6,403 nucleotides of DNA from Chitinophagales bacterium (GTDB lineage Bacteria > Bacteroidota > Bacteroidia > Chitinophagales > Saprospiraceae), in contig JAAFHO010000345.1 in the NCBI GenBank assembly GCA_013297575.1, positions 1-6,403 on the forward strand, written 5' to 3'. Under the pieces are notes generated by a model. It saw only the letters and a list, made by a program, of their open reading frames with translations, had not been told where the DNA came from and did not search any database. Both the position numbers and the translations under genes were made by a program. This document shows positions 1-6,403 of the stretch, one piece after another. The first letter of the stretch is position 1. Each line of letters begins with the position of its first letter.

Positions 1-639
1 CTACATATTTCTACTAAAGACGAATTGGATTTGTTTGATAACACCATCCCTTTAGAACAGAAAAGAATCACTTCCGAGGTCTGCGTACACCATTTATTCT
101 TTCACAGTGGCAACTACAAAAAATTAGGCAACCAAATCAAATGCAACCCTGCAATCAAAAGTGCACACCACAGAAATGCGTTATTGCCGGCGCTATTGGA
201 CAATCGGCTGGATGTAGTGGCCACCGATCACGCACCGCATACTTGGGAAGAAAAATCACAACCCTATTTGCAAGCACCCGCAGGATTGCCCTTGATCCAG
301 CATACACTTAATCTGATGTTGGAGTTTTACCACGATGGCCTTATTTCTTTGGAAAGAATTGTAGAGAAAATGTGCCACGCGCCCGCCATTGCATTTAAGG
401 TAAAAGACCGTGGTTTTGCAGATGAAGGCCAATGGGCTGATTTGGTAATTTTGGATATGAATCAAAAATGGCGCGTAGAAAAAGAAAATATTTTGTACAA
501 ATGCGGGTGGTCGCCACTAGAAAACCACCGCTTTACAGGCAAAATCCTAACCACCATCGTAAGTGGCCATGTTGCTTGGCATGAAGGACAAATGGATGAA
601 TCTAAAATGGGCGAACGCCTTTCTTTTCAACATCCGTAG
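1..639 (+). CDS. pyrC: Dihydroorotase, C-terminal part (5' end outside window)
   Basis: Dihydroorotase is a zinc amidohydrolase of the cytoplasm that interconverts carbamoyl-aspartate and dihydroorotate, the third step of pyrimidine synthesis. The reading frame is open from base 1 and ends at TAG 637-639, leaving 212 residues. Visible family marks are LHIST at residues 1-5 of the fragment (the His is the expected metal ligand on a late barrel strand), KCNPAIK at 47-53 (substrate-binding loop), ATDHAPH at 74-80 (catalytic Asp76) and APAGLP shortly after. The spacing of 74 residues between the His and the Asp matches the 73 known in characterised dihydroorotases. The N-terminal HxH metal pair and the carboxylated Lys would lie upstream of the window. 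The in-frame TTG at 25 is internal and not a start. The C-terminal part has the usual small beta-domain (WADLVILD and onward). Family assignment is firm; choice of pyrC over another dihydroorotase-like paralogue rests on the intact active-site residues. Confidence 0.93.
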   Translation, partial: LHISTKDELDLFDNTIPLEQKRITSEVCVHHLFFHSGNYKKLGNQIKCNPAIKSAHHRNALLPALLDNRLDVVATDHAPHTWEEKSQPYLQAPAGLPLIQHTLNLMLEFYHDGLISLERIVEKMCHAPAIAFKVKDRGFADEGQWADLVILDMNQKWRVEKENILYKCGWSPLENHRFTGKILTTIVSGHVAWHEGQMDESKMGERLSFQHP

Positions 640-681
640 TCCGTTTGTTGTTAATTTAGAACGTTAGTTGATTAAATTTCG

Positions 682-703
682 ACCACTTGTGTATGAAAGT
701 GGT
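682..703 (+). terminator. Weak hairpin downstream of pyrC, possible terminator
   Basis: A perfect 7-bp inverted repeat (ACCACTT / AAGTGGT) encloses an 8-base loop, 42 bases after the pyrC stop. It is followed by AATTTCT and not by a clean T-run, so it is at best a weak intrinsic terminator. The rest of the 640-816 gap is AT-rich, and I could not identify a convincing Bacteroidota-type promoter (TTTG / TAnnTTTG) in it. Confidence 0.3.
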
Positions 704-816
704 AATTTCTGCGTTATACAAGGCTAGTACTCAACTTAACCTAAATAAATTGGAGCATCGGTGACATAAATAGTTCAACACCCGTGAATACCATTAAATC
801 ATACAATTTGCTTATT

Positions 817-1875
817 ATGAACAAGTTTTTAACCTTTTTCCTCCCATTCTTGCTGGCACCAAATATATTTTTTAGCCAAAACGCCGATTGTAATACGGCA
901 AAAGACATTTGCAAAAAAGAATCTTTAAGCGTGCGTGCGCCCAAAGGGGAAGGCTCGGATATTAAAGAAGCCGATTTTATGCACTGTTTTATGAACGGTG
1001 ATAATTTTGGACAAGCCGAAGAAAACTCAACTTGGATAAAATTTGAAATCAAAGAAGGTGGTTCTTTTGCCTTTACCATCACCCCAAATGAACGGACGGA
1101 CGATATTGATTTCGTTGTCTTTCGTTTACCTGCTAATGGCGATTGTGCACGCAAAGAAGTGGTGCGCTGTATGGCAGCGGGTGAACGCGGTGAAGAGGCG
1201 GATGTGAGTCGATGTATGGGAAGCACAGGATTGCGTTCAGGTGAAACCGACAGCTCCACCGATGCCGGATGCTCCGATAAAAACGATAATACATGGTTAG
1301 CACCACTCAAAACGGTAAAAGGGGAGAAATACGTACTGCTGATTAGCAATGTATCTGGCCCACGCGGATTTACGGTTAGTTTTAGCGGTACAGCCAAACT
1401 GCCCTGTGAAGAAAAAAAACCAGCAAAACCACCTGTTGTCAAAAAAACGCCAACGACACCACCTACACCGCCGATAATTACTCCTCCTACCCCACCTACA
1501 GCAACTGCAACTACGGTCAAACCAGATAAAATAAATGGCCGTGACGTAGAAGTAGGTGAAACCCTTAAAATTAAAAACAATAAGATTAAGATAAAAATTT
1601 GGGATAGTCAGATCGAAGATGGTGATGTGGTGTCCATTTATTTAGGCGATAAGGTGCTACTCAACCACCATAAACTTACCACCAAACCCGAAGAATTTGA
1701 ATTTGAACTACCCGCTGGCACAAAAGAACATTACCTCACGGTTTATGCTGACGATTTTGGCCGCTCAGAACCTAATACTGCCGCTATTATCATCAATGAT
1801 GGGGTAAAAGAACAACGAATTGACCTCACGGCTGGTCGAAAAAAACAAGAAAGCGTAAAGATCATTACTGAATAA
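817..1875 (+). CDS. Secreted two-module protein, function unknown
   Basis: A 352-residue exported protein I cannot name. I start it at ATG 817, not at the in-frame GTG 784, because residues 1-21 then form a clean signal peptide (short basic start, Phe/Leu-rich core, likely cleavage after FFSQ). The mature N-terminal module (about 25-197) holds all eight cysteines, an even number that suggests disulfides. It has a beta-sandwich look, with FAFTITPN, a DDIDFVVF strand and YVLLISN, reminiscent of PPC-like domains in Bacteroidota surface proteins. A Pro/Thr/Lys-rich linker (about 198-236) follows. The C-terminal module (about 237-352) carries IWDSQIEDGDVVSIYLG and PNTAAIIINDG, a pattern I recall from memory as recurrent in secreted Bacteroidota proteins. 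No lipobox Cys follows the signal peptide, no membrane anchor is seen, and there is no obvious type IX secretion sorting domain at the C-terminus, so it is probably periplasmic or released. Its stop overlaps the aroC start by one base. Existence and export are secure; role is unknown. Confidence 0.85.
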   Translation: MNKFLTFFLPFLLAPNIFFSQNADCNTAKDICKKESLSVRAPKGEGSDIKEADFMHCFMNGDNFGQAEENSTWIKFEIKEGGSFAFTITPNERTDDIDFVVFRLPANGDCARKEVVRCMAAGERGEEADVSRCMGSTGLRSGETDSSTDAGCSDKNDNTWLAPLKTVKGEKYVLLISNVSGPRGFTVSFSGTAKLPCEEKKPAKPPVVKKTPTTPPTPPIITPPTPPTATATTVKPDKINGRDVEVGETLKIKNNKIKIKIWDSQIEDGDVVSIYLGDKVLLNHHKLTTKPEEFEFELPAGTKEHYLTVYADDFGRSEPNTAAIIINDGVKEQRIDLTAGRKKQESVKIITE

Positions 1876-2972
1876 TGGCAGGAAATACTATAGGAGTTTT
1901 GTTTACCGTGACTACATTTGGGGAATCGCACGGCCCTGCTATTGGTTGTATCGTAGATGGATGCCCTGCTGGTATTGCGTTTGATACCGATTTTTTGCAA
2001 AAAGAAATGGATCGCCGCCGCCCAGGACAAAGTTCGATTGTCACACAGCGCAAGGAAAGCGATATCCCACAAGTACTTTCGGGTATTTTTGAGGGCAAAA
2101 CTACTGGAATGCCCATTGCTATCGTTATCCCAAATGAGGATCAACGGAGCAAAGACTACGACCATATTGCCCGTGCATTCCGACCCAGTCACGCTGATTT
2201 TACCTGGGAAACAAAATACGGTACCCGCGATTACAGAGGCGGCGGACGCAGTAGTGCCCGCGAAACCGCCGCACGTGTAGCGGCAGGCGCTATTGCTAAA
2301 ATGTTCCTAAAAACCGTGGGTATTCATGTACAGGGTTATGTCAGCCAAGTAGGAAATATTGCCTTAAAAAGCACTTATAACGAATTGGATTTGACCCAAA
2401 CGGAACAAAATGACCTACGCTGCCCCGATCCTTTAATGGCCGAAAAAATGATCAATTTAATTAAAAAAGTACGCAAAGCAGGCGATACGATTGGCGGTGT
2501 GGTGGCTTGTGTGGCAACTGGTGTTCCAGTTGGACTAGGAGAACCGGTTTTTGACCGTTTACACGCCGATTTGGCAAAGGCCATGATGAGCATCAATGCT
2601 GCAAAAGGATTTGAATATGGTTCTGGATTTGAAGGCGTAAAAATGACAGGTTCGCAGCACAATGACCCGTGGGTACTTAATGAAATGGGGCAACCAGTTA
2701 CCACAACCAATCATTCTGGAGGGATTCAAGGCGGTATTTCTAATGGCATGGATATATATTGTAAAGTGGCGTTTAAGCCCGTTGCAACGATCATTACAGA
2801 GCAAGATTCGCTCGATCAATCGCTGAATGCCGTAAAAGTAAAGGGTAAGGGCAGGCACGATCCTTGTGTAGTGCCACGCGCTGTGCCGATTGTGGAGGCC
2901 ATGGCCGCATTGGTGTTAGCCGATCATTATTTGAGGTTTTTAGCGGTAAAGCATTCCTCAAAAGGCGTTTAA
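1875..2972 (+). CDS. aroC: Chorismate synthase
   Basis: Catalyses loss of phosphate from 5-enolpyruvylshikimate 3-phosphate to give chorismate, the last shared step to aromatic amino acids, folates and quinones; it is a cytoplasmic enzyme needing reduced FMN. The 365 residues match the normal full length (about 360). Signature motifs are all present: FGESHG at 15-20 with the catalytic-site His19, DRRRPGQS at 46-53, FRPSHAD at 102-108, YRGGGRSSARET at 120-131, and GRHDPCVVPRAVP from about 326 with the conserved RHD. The start ATG overlaps the preceding stop codon as TAATG, and no Shine-Dalgarno sequence is visible, so translation by re-initiation after the secreted protein gene is likely. The stop codon TAA 2970-2972 overlaps the stop of the convergent PAP2 gene. 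There is no sign of truncation or decay. Confidence 0.98.
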   Translation: MAGNTIGVLFTVTTFGESHGPAIGCIVDGCPAGIAFDTDFLQKEMDRRRPGQSSIVTQRKESDIPQVLSGIFEGKTTGMPIAIVIPNEDQRSKDYDHIARAFRPSHADFTWETKYGTRDYRGGGRSSARETAARVAAGAIAKMFLKTVGIHVQGYVSQVGNIALKSTYNELDLTQTEQNDLRCPDPLMAEKMINLIKKVRKAGDTIGGVVACVATGVPVGLGEPVFDRLHADLAKAMMSINAAKGFEYGSGFEGVKMTGSQHNDPWVLNEMGQPVTTTNHSGGIQGGISNGMDIYCKVAFKPVATIITEQDSLDQSLNAVKVKGKGRHDPCVVPRAVPIVEAMAALVLADHYLRFLAVKHSSKGV

Positions 2973-3008
2973 GAACGAGTAAATAATAACTTTGTAAAAA
3001 TGCCTTTT
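2960..3008 (+). terminator. Inverted repeat across the aroC/PAP2 junction, candidate terminator
   Basis: Bases 2960-2970 (AAAAGGCGTTT) can pair with 2998-3008 (AAATGCCTTTT) as an 11-bp stem with one G-U wobble in the + transcript and a 27-base AT-rich loop. The A-run/GC-core/T-run layout resembles a bidirectional terminator, and it sits exactly where two convergent genes meet with no spacer. In the - transcript the wobble becomes an A-C mismatch, so it should work better for aroC. The T-tract is only four bases and the loop is large, so this is a candidate only. Confidence 0.35.
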
Positions 3009-3649
3009 CGATATAGTTGCCAAACAAAATCTCCGATCAAAAGGCCAAATACCGAGCCCCATAAAATATCTCGTAAAAAATGTTGTAATAAAAAAACCCG
3101 TGATATCCCTACCAATACAGCACTCCAAGCAAAGAGCAAACCAAAAACCTTATACCGATTGGGCAACATAAGGGTCACTAAACTGAACATCATAAAGGCC
3201 AACATCGTATGTCCTGATGGCAAAGAGTTATAACCACCCAGCAGATTAACTCCAGGTATCCTAACCACCAAAGGGTCTAAATCATTGATATCCAGCCATT
3301 GAGATGGTCTAGGAAAACCAATCGTCCGTTTCAATATCCAACTAAATGGCCACATAAATAGCCCGCCCACTAAAAACATCAAAGTGAATTCCCGAACAAA
3401 GAATACTAAAATCAAGGATAATATGATCCAAACTTTTGCCTCGCCTACTTTCGTAACAAGTATAAAAAAAGTATTAAGCGGTTCGGCTCGAAAAGGATTC
3501 AAATCTATTAATTCATAACCAAATGGATGGGTTAATGAATAAATTAAGCCACCAACTAAAAACAGTAAATAAGGAATGGTAAACCAACTATTGTCCCAAA
3601 TACTGGTATCTTTTGTTGGGGATATGCTTGAGTTGCGTTGATCGCTCAT
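2969..3649 (-). CDS. PAP2-family membrane phosphatase
   Basis: A 226-residue integral membrane protein with the complete three-part PAP2 (type 2 phosphatidic acid phosphatase) signature: K107 followed after six residues by R114-P115, then PSGHT at 144-148 with His147, and SR at 183-184 followed by H190 and D194 in the expected spacing. In this family His190 is the nucleophile forming a phospho-enzyme and His147 the acid. Hydrophobic segments lie near 23-39, 73-86, 88-106, 149-162, 168-182 and 195-212, giving about six membrane spans, with the active site normally facing the periplasm. Family members remove phosphate from lipid pyrophosphates such as undecaprenyl diphosphate, phosphatidylglycerophosphate or lipid A; the sequence does not say which. 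It is last in the rpe-permease-PAP2 cluster, 27 bases after the permease, hinting at an envelope-lipid substrate. It starts at ATG 3649, and no clear Shine-Dalgarno sequence precedes it. Confidence 0.93.
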   Translation of the reverse strand: MSDQRNSSISPTKDTSIWDNSWFTIPYLLFLVGGLIYSLTHPFGYELIDLNPFRAEPLNTFFILVTKVGEAKVWIILSLILVFFVREFTLMFLVGGLFMWPFSWILKRTIGFPRPSQWLDINDLDPLVVRIPGVNLLGGYNSLPSGHTMLAFMMFSLVTLMLPNRYKVFGLLFAWSAVLVGISRVFLLQHFLRDILWGSVFGLLIGDFVWQLYRKGIFTKLLFTRS

Positions 3650-3676
3650 GCTTGTTAAATAACTAAATTGGTGGGT

Positions 3677-5284
3677 TTAATCCTTTGTTTTCAAATCATT
3701 ACGTTGCAGTTTCTTCCCAATCCAACGCACTAGTTTATCAATACGATCTGTACTAAATAATTGGACATCATTCACAGCCCTACTTGTTAGAAAGGCCCCA
3801 ACTGGCATCATCACCACACAAGGCATCATAGCGGCCCAAAAAGGTGTTAATACAAAGGATTCGGCTAGTTTCCGGCATAAAATAGTTAAAAACACAAAAG
3901 TAACAAAGAAAATAATGGACACTAAAATGGGATAACCAAAGCCGCCTTTTCGGATAATAGCCCCCATCGGCCCACCAATAAATAAAAAAACAATACATAC
4001 CAAGGCGAAACTGTGTTTGGTATAAAGTTCATAACCCGTTTTGGCTGCTTCTAATTTTCTAGTGATGATTTGCTGCTTCCGATTATCCACAGTTGTCATA
4101 TTTAGTTTTACCTGCCTTAGAGCGTCTTCGAGTAAATCTTTATGGTATTTTTTAGGAAAAGTAGCCAAAAAATCGGGATATTCCGGTAAGGTTTTGCTTA
4201 ATTCTTGAATAGGCATACCCGGTGGAAAGGGTTGTGTGGCTGGAGACGGCGGAATAACAACACTGGTACCACTGGCTGCCGTTCCTGCTTGGGTAGAAAG
4301 TACAGGTCTGATCCTTTTGGATGCCTTCACCTTTTCTTTTTTTGAAGTATCGCGGGTTACTGGACTGGTGGGTCGGAGTAGCGGTTGTCGTTTTAGGTTG
4401 AGCAGTAAATCAGAGGCCATTTCTTGTTTGCCGTTCCACATCATCGTCTCAAGTGAATCTACGCTTTGTTTCAATTGCTCCATACTCAACATAGAACGCT
4501 GGGTACTAAATCGATCTCGATCGGTAGGATTCATTTCAAACTCCTGCATATCCCATACTTTTTGCCAAGATTTAAAATTGGTACGGATAAATGGGAATTT
4601 TTGTTTTTGTTGCATACCATTGTTCCCTGGTTCTTGGTATTGAGCACCATTGAAGAGGTTCATTACAAAGAAACGCTTATCGGTAGTAGTGAACATTTGG
4701 CCACTATCGGATAAGATTTGGTTGAATTTGACTTTTCCATTATTGGTTTGGTCTTCAATAATGACATCGCCAATGGTTTCGCCGTCTTTTTCTTTTTTGC
4801 CAACACGGATGATAAACAACCTAAAATCTTCATTAAATGTGCCTTTTTCGATAGAAAGTGCTGGTTTTTGCTTGCGAATATCAAATAAACGCGACCTAAA
4901 CTGCAAATTGGCCTTTGGTATTAAATAATCCGAGCAGAAAAAAGAGAATAGCGCAATAGATGTACACGTAAAAATCAAAGGTACCATTACACGCATCAAA
5001 GACACGCCCGCCGATTTGAAACTAGACAATTCGTACCGCTCCGCCAAATTGCCCATCACCATCACCGAAGAAATTAAAACGGCAATCGGAAGTGCCATTG
5101 GAAAGGTGGAAATAGACAAGTAACCAATCAATTCCAACATGATAAAAATACTTACCCCTTTGCCTGCTATTTCATCAATATACAGCCACAAGAATTGCAT
5201 GATAAGCACAAATAGCGCTACACCAAAGGCCACAAAAAATGGTCCAACAAAACTTTTTAAGAGCAATTTATCTATCTGCTTCAA
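3677..5284 (-). CDS. LptF/LptG-family (YjgP/YjgQ) permease with long periplasmic insert
   Basis: Inner-membrane permease of the LptB2FG transporter family, which extracts lipopolysaccharide from the inner membrane toward the LptA bridge. Three N-terminal spans (about 13-36, 46-78, 98-118) include the coupling-helix region NLAERYELSSFKSAG (79-93) expected to contact the LptB ATPase. A periplasmic beta-jellyroll follows (about 125-275), and three C-terminal spans (about 426-443, 451-470, 482-499) carry the family motif GGPMG..RKGGFG (436-449). At 535 residues it is roughly 170 longer than a typical LptF or LptG; the extra length is a hydrophilic stretch (about 280-415) with likely helices around a Ser/Thr/Pro-rich middle. 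The start is TTG 5284: an in-frame TAA lies five codons upstream, no ATG comes before Met29 inside the first span, and the N-terminus KQIDKLLLKSFVGPF fits the family. AAAAAAGG abuts the TTG, too close for a normal ribosome-binding site. LptF seems likelier than LptG, but I leave the symbol blank. Confidence 0.92.
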   Translation of the reverse strand: MKQIDKLLLKSFVGPFFVAFGVALFVLIMQFLWLYIDEIAGKGVSIFIMLELIGYLSISTFPMALPIAVLISSVMVMGNLAERYELSSFKSAGVSLMRVMVPLIFTCTSIALFSFFCSDYLIPKANLQFRSRLFDIRKQKPALSIEKGTFNEDFRLFIIRVGKKEKDGETIGDVIIEDQTNNGKVKFNQILSDSGQMFTTTDKRFFVMNLFNGAQYQEPGNNGMQQKQKFPFIRTNFKSWQKVWDMQEFEMNPTDRDRFSTQRSMLSMEQLKQSVDSLETMMWNGKQEMASDLLLNLKRQPLLRPTSPVTRDTSKKEKVKASKRIRPVLSTQAGTAASGTSVVIPPSPATQPFPPGMPIQELSKTLPEYPDFLATFPKKYHKDLLEDALRQVKLNMTTVDNRKQQIITRKLEAAKTGYELYTKHSFALVCIVFLFIGGPMGAIIRKGGFGYPILVSIIFFVTFVFLTILCRKLAESFVLTPFWAAMMPCVVMMPVGAFLTSRAVNDVQLFSTDRIDKLVRWIGKKLQRNDLKTKD

Positions 5285-5313
5285 CCTTTTTTGCTTTTAA
5301 TGCACAACAATAA

Positions 5314-5976
5314 TTACAATGTATTCTTTTCAAACGCTTTCAAGGCTTTAATCGTTGCCTCGGGATCTTTTGCACTGAATACGCTGCTGCCGGCAACAAG
5401 TACATTAGCACCCGCTTGTAGCAAACTTTCTGCATTTTGAAGCCCTACCCCACCGTCTATTTCTATTAATGTACTGGCATTCGCAGTAACGATCATTTCG
5501 CGGAGTTTCCTGATCTTTGGGATGGTTTGATAGATAAAACGCTGGCCTCCAAAACCCGGATTAACCGACATAAGACACACTAAATCAATATCTTCTATCA
5601 AATCTTCCAATACAGATACAGGCGTGTGAGGATTTAGAGCCACGCCTGCTTTTGCCCCCGTTGCTTTGATCTGTTGCAACGTGCGGTGCAGGTGCGGACA
5701 AGCCTCATAATGCACTGTAATGACATCGGCACCAGCCGATTTAAATTGCTCGACATACTTTTCTGGCTCCACGATCATCAGGTGAACATCCAAAGGCTTG
5801 ATGGCCATTTTGGCAATTGCCTCAATGATAAACATACCAAAAGTAATGTTTGGAACAAATCGACCATCCATTACATCCAAGTGAAACCAATCGGCTTCAC
5901 TGCGGTTTACCATGGCGATATCATCAGCAAGACGGGTAAAATCGGCAGCAAGTACAGAAGGGGCTATTAAGTGCAT
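5314..5976 (-). CDS. rpe: Ribulose-phosphate 3-epimerase
   Basis: Cytoplasmic enzyme of the non-oxidative pentose phosphate pathway that interconverts ribulose 5-phosphate and xylulose 5-phosphate. The 220-residue TIM barrel is full length. Metal and catalytic residues are in place: His32 and Asp34 in FHLDVMDG, His65 in DVHLM, and Asp174 in IDGG; Asp34 and Asp174 are the expected acid-base pair. The phosphate-binding loops NPGFGGQ (139-145) and AGSSVF (195-200) are also intact, as is the N-terminal IAPSVLAADF. It starts at ATG 5976 with no evident Shine-Dalgarno sequence, and ends 29 bases before the TTG start of the permease, so the two are probably co-transcribed. The metabolic link to the downstream envelope genes is not obvious and may only reflect shared housekeeping expression. 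The 210-base gap upstream should hold the promoter, but I could not point to it. Confidence 0.97.
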   Translation of the reverse strand: MHLIAPSVLAADFTRLADDIAMVNRSEADWFHLDVMDGRFVPNITFGMFIIEAIAKMAIKPLDVHLMIVEPEKYVEQFKSAGADVITVHYEACPHLHRTLQQIKATGAKAGVALNPHTPVSVLEDLIEDIDLVCLMSVNPGFGGQRFIYQTIPKIRKLREMIVTANASTLIEIDGGVGLQNAESLLQAGANVLVAGSSVFSAKDPEATIKALKAFEKNTL

Positions 5977-6095
5977 TGTTTTAGAAAAATGATGATGAAT
6001 ATTTAAAATATCATTAAGTATTTAGACTGAGTTTCAGGGGTTGGACTCCCTACATAATGAGTTGGTTCGAAGCACTAATTTTTAGAGCATTGCCT

Positions 6096-6128
6096 AGTGT
6101 CGGCGTGACTTCGAGTCACGCCGACACT
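6096..6128. repeat. Perfect 15-bp GC-rich palindrome with 3-base loop
   Basis: The arms at 6096-6110 (AGTGTCGGCGTGACT) and 6114-6128 are exact reverse complements around TCG. The element is GC-rich in an otherwise AT-rich gap (5977-6186) and sits 58 bases past the lpdA stop and about 120 bases before the rpe start. As RNA it would be a very stable hairpin on either strand. No T-run follows on either side, so it does not look like a textbook intrinsic terminator, though that is still the simplest role for a hairpin placed after lpdA. A dispersed intergenic palindrome is the main alternative. I see nothing else recognisable in this gap. Confidence 0.8.
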
Positions 6129-6186
6129 CAACAAACCATTGATTTTCAATTATTTAAAAAACAAAACCTATGATACACTATAACGA

Positions 6187-6403
6187 TTACAAATGAATCA
6201 CTTCACCATAAGCGGCAGCCGCTGCTTCCATCACTGCTTCGCTCATGGTTGGGTGCGGATGGATGGATTTAATGATTTCGTGGCCTGTCGTTTCTAATTT
6301 ACGGGCAACTACCACTTCGGCAATCAATTCGGTCACATTAGCACCAATCATGTGCGCGCCGAGCCATTCGCCGTATTTTTTATCAAAAATCACTTTAACA
6401 AAT
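6187..6403 (-). CDS. lpdA: Dihydrolipoyl dehydrogenase (E3), C-terminal end (5' part outside window)
   Basis: E3 is the flavoprotein that reoxidises dihydrolipoamide with NAD+ in the pyruvate and 2-oxoglutarate dehydrogenase complexes and the glycine cleavage system. Only the last 72 codons are here, ending at TAA 6189-6187; the frame stays open to the right edge, and the GTG at 6393 is an internal Val codon, not a start. The fragment is the dimerisation domain: FVKVIFDKKYGEWLGAHMIG leads to the diagnostic HPHPTMSE, whose second His and the following Glu form the acid-base pair that acts across the dimer interface. The C-terminus EVIHL is typical of E3 proteins of 2-oxoacid dehydrogenases. 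The HPHPTMSE motif separates it from mercuric and glutathione reductases. It reads in the same direction as rpe but is separated by 210 bases and a strong palindrome, so it is probably a different transcription unit. Confidence 0.95.
   Translation of the reverse strand, partial: FVKVIFDKKYGEWLGAHMIGANVTELIAEVVVARKLETTGHEIIKSIHPHPTMSEAVMEAAAAAYGEVIHL

Noticed and set aside
693..764. A 23-codon ATG frame in the gap after pyrC
   Set aside because: It begins inside the hairpin loop at 689-696, lacks a ribosome-binding site and resembles nothing known; such short frames are expected by chance.
784..816. GTG 784 as the start of the secreted protein
   Set aside because: It would put 11 polar residues before a signal peptide that is complete from ATG 817.
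741..1580. A 279-codon open frame on the - strand opposite the secreted protein gene
   Set aside because: It is antisense to a gene with a clear signal peptide and domain pattern; its Gly/Val-rich run is just the complement of the Pro/Thr linker, and it shows no family motif.
1743..2192. A 149-codon - strand frame across the start of aroC
   Set aside because: It lies opposite the conserved aroC N-terminus and has no recognisable motif; it is a shadow frame.
5999..6011. AT-only palindrome ATATTT-A-AAATAT upstream of rpe
   Set aside because: Short AT-only palindromes are common by chance in AT-rich gaps; no operator or promoter context supports it.
6187..6393. A complete 68-residue small protein starting at GTG 6393
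   Set aside because: The frame continues to the window edge with E3-like residues (FVK) before the GTG, so this is the end of lpdA.

Overview
The window is an ordinary chromosomal segment of a Bacteroidota bacterium. The evidence for this is AT-rich DNA with almost no recognisable Shine-Dalgarno sequences, a long LptF-type permease, a secreted two-module protein of a style I associate with that phylum, and the sequence character of the dihydroorotase, chorismate synthase and dihydrolipoyl dehydrogenase. I cannot fix the family; a Chitinophaga-like or Saprospira-like lineage is a guess.

The left half reads on the + strand. It holds the C-terminal part of dihydroorotase (pyrC, cut by the left edge), a 177-base gap with a weak hairpin, a secreted cysteine-rich protein of unknown function (817-1875), and chorismate synthase (aroC, 1875-2972). 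The last two share one base in a TAATG junction and are probably co-translated. The right half reads on the - strand. In transcription order it holds the C-terminus of dihydrolipoyl dehydrogenase (lpdA, cut by the right edge), a 210-base gap with a perfect 15-bp GC-rich palindrome, then a compact cluster: ribulose-phosphate 3-epimerase (rpe), an LptF/LptG-family permease and a PAP2-family phosphatase, separated by 29 and 27 bases. The two halves converge at 2969-2972, where the stop codons of aroC and the phosphatase overlap in a TTAA. An inverted repeat that could be a terminator spans the junction.

Functionally these are mostly housekeeping genes: pyrimidine synthesis (pyrC), shikimate/aromatic synthesis (aroC), the pentose phosphate pathway (rpe), a 2-oxoacid dehydrogenase E3 subunit (lpdA) and envelope biogenesis (LptF-like permease, PAP2 phosphatase). 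I found no mobile element, tRNA, rRNA, CRISPR array, toxin or defence system, and no sign of a new multi-gene system. The least understood items are the secreted protein at 817-1875, the long insert in the LptF-like protein, and the 6096-6128 palindrome.
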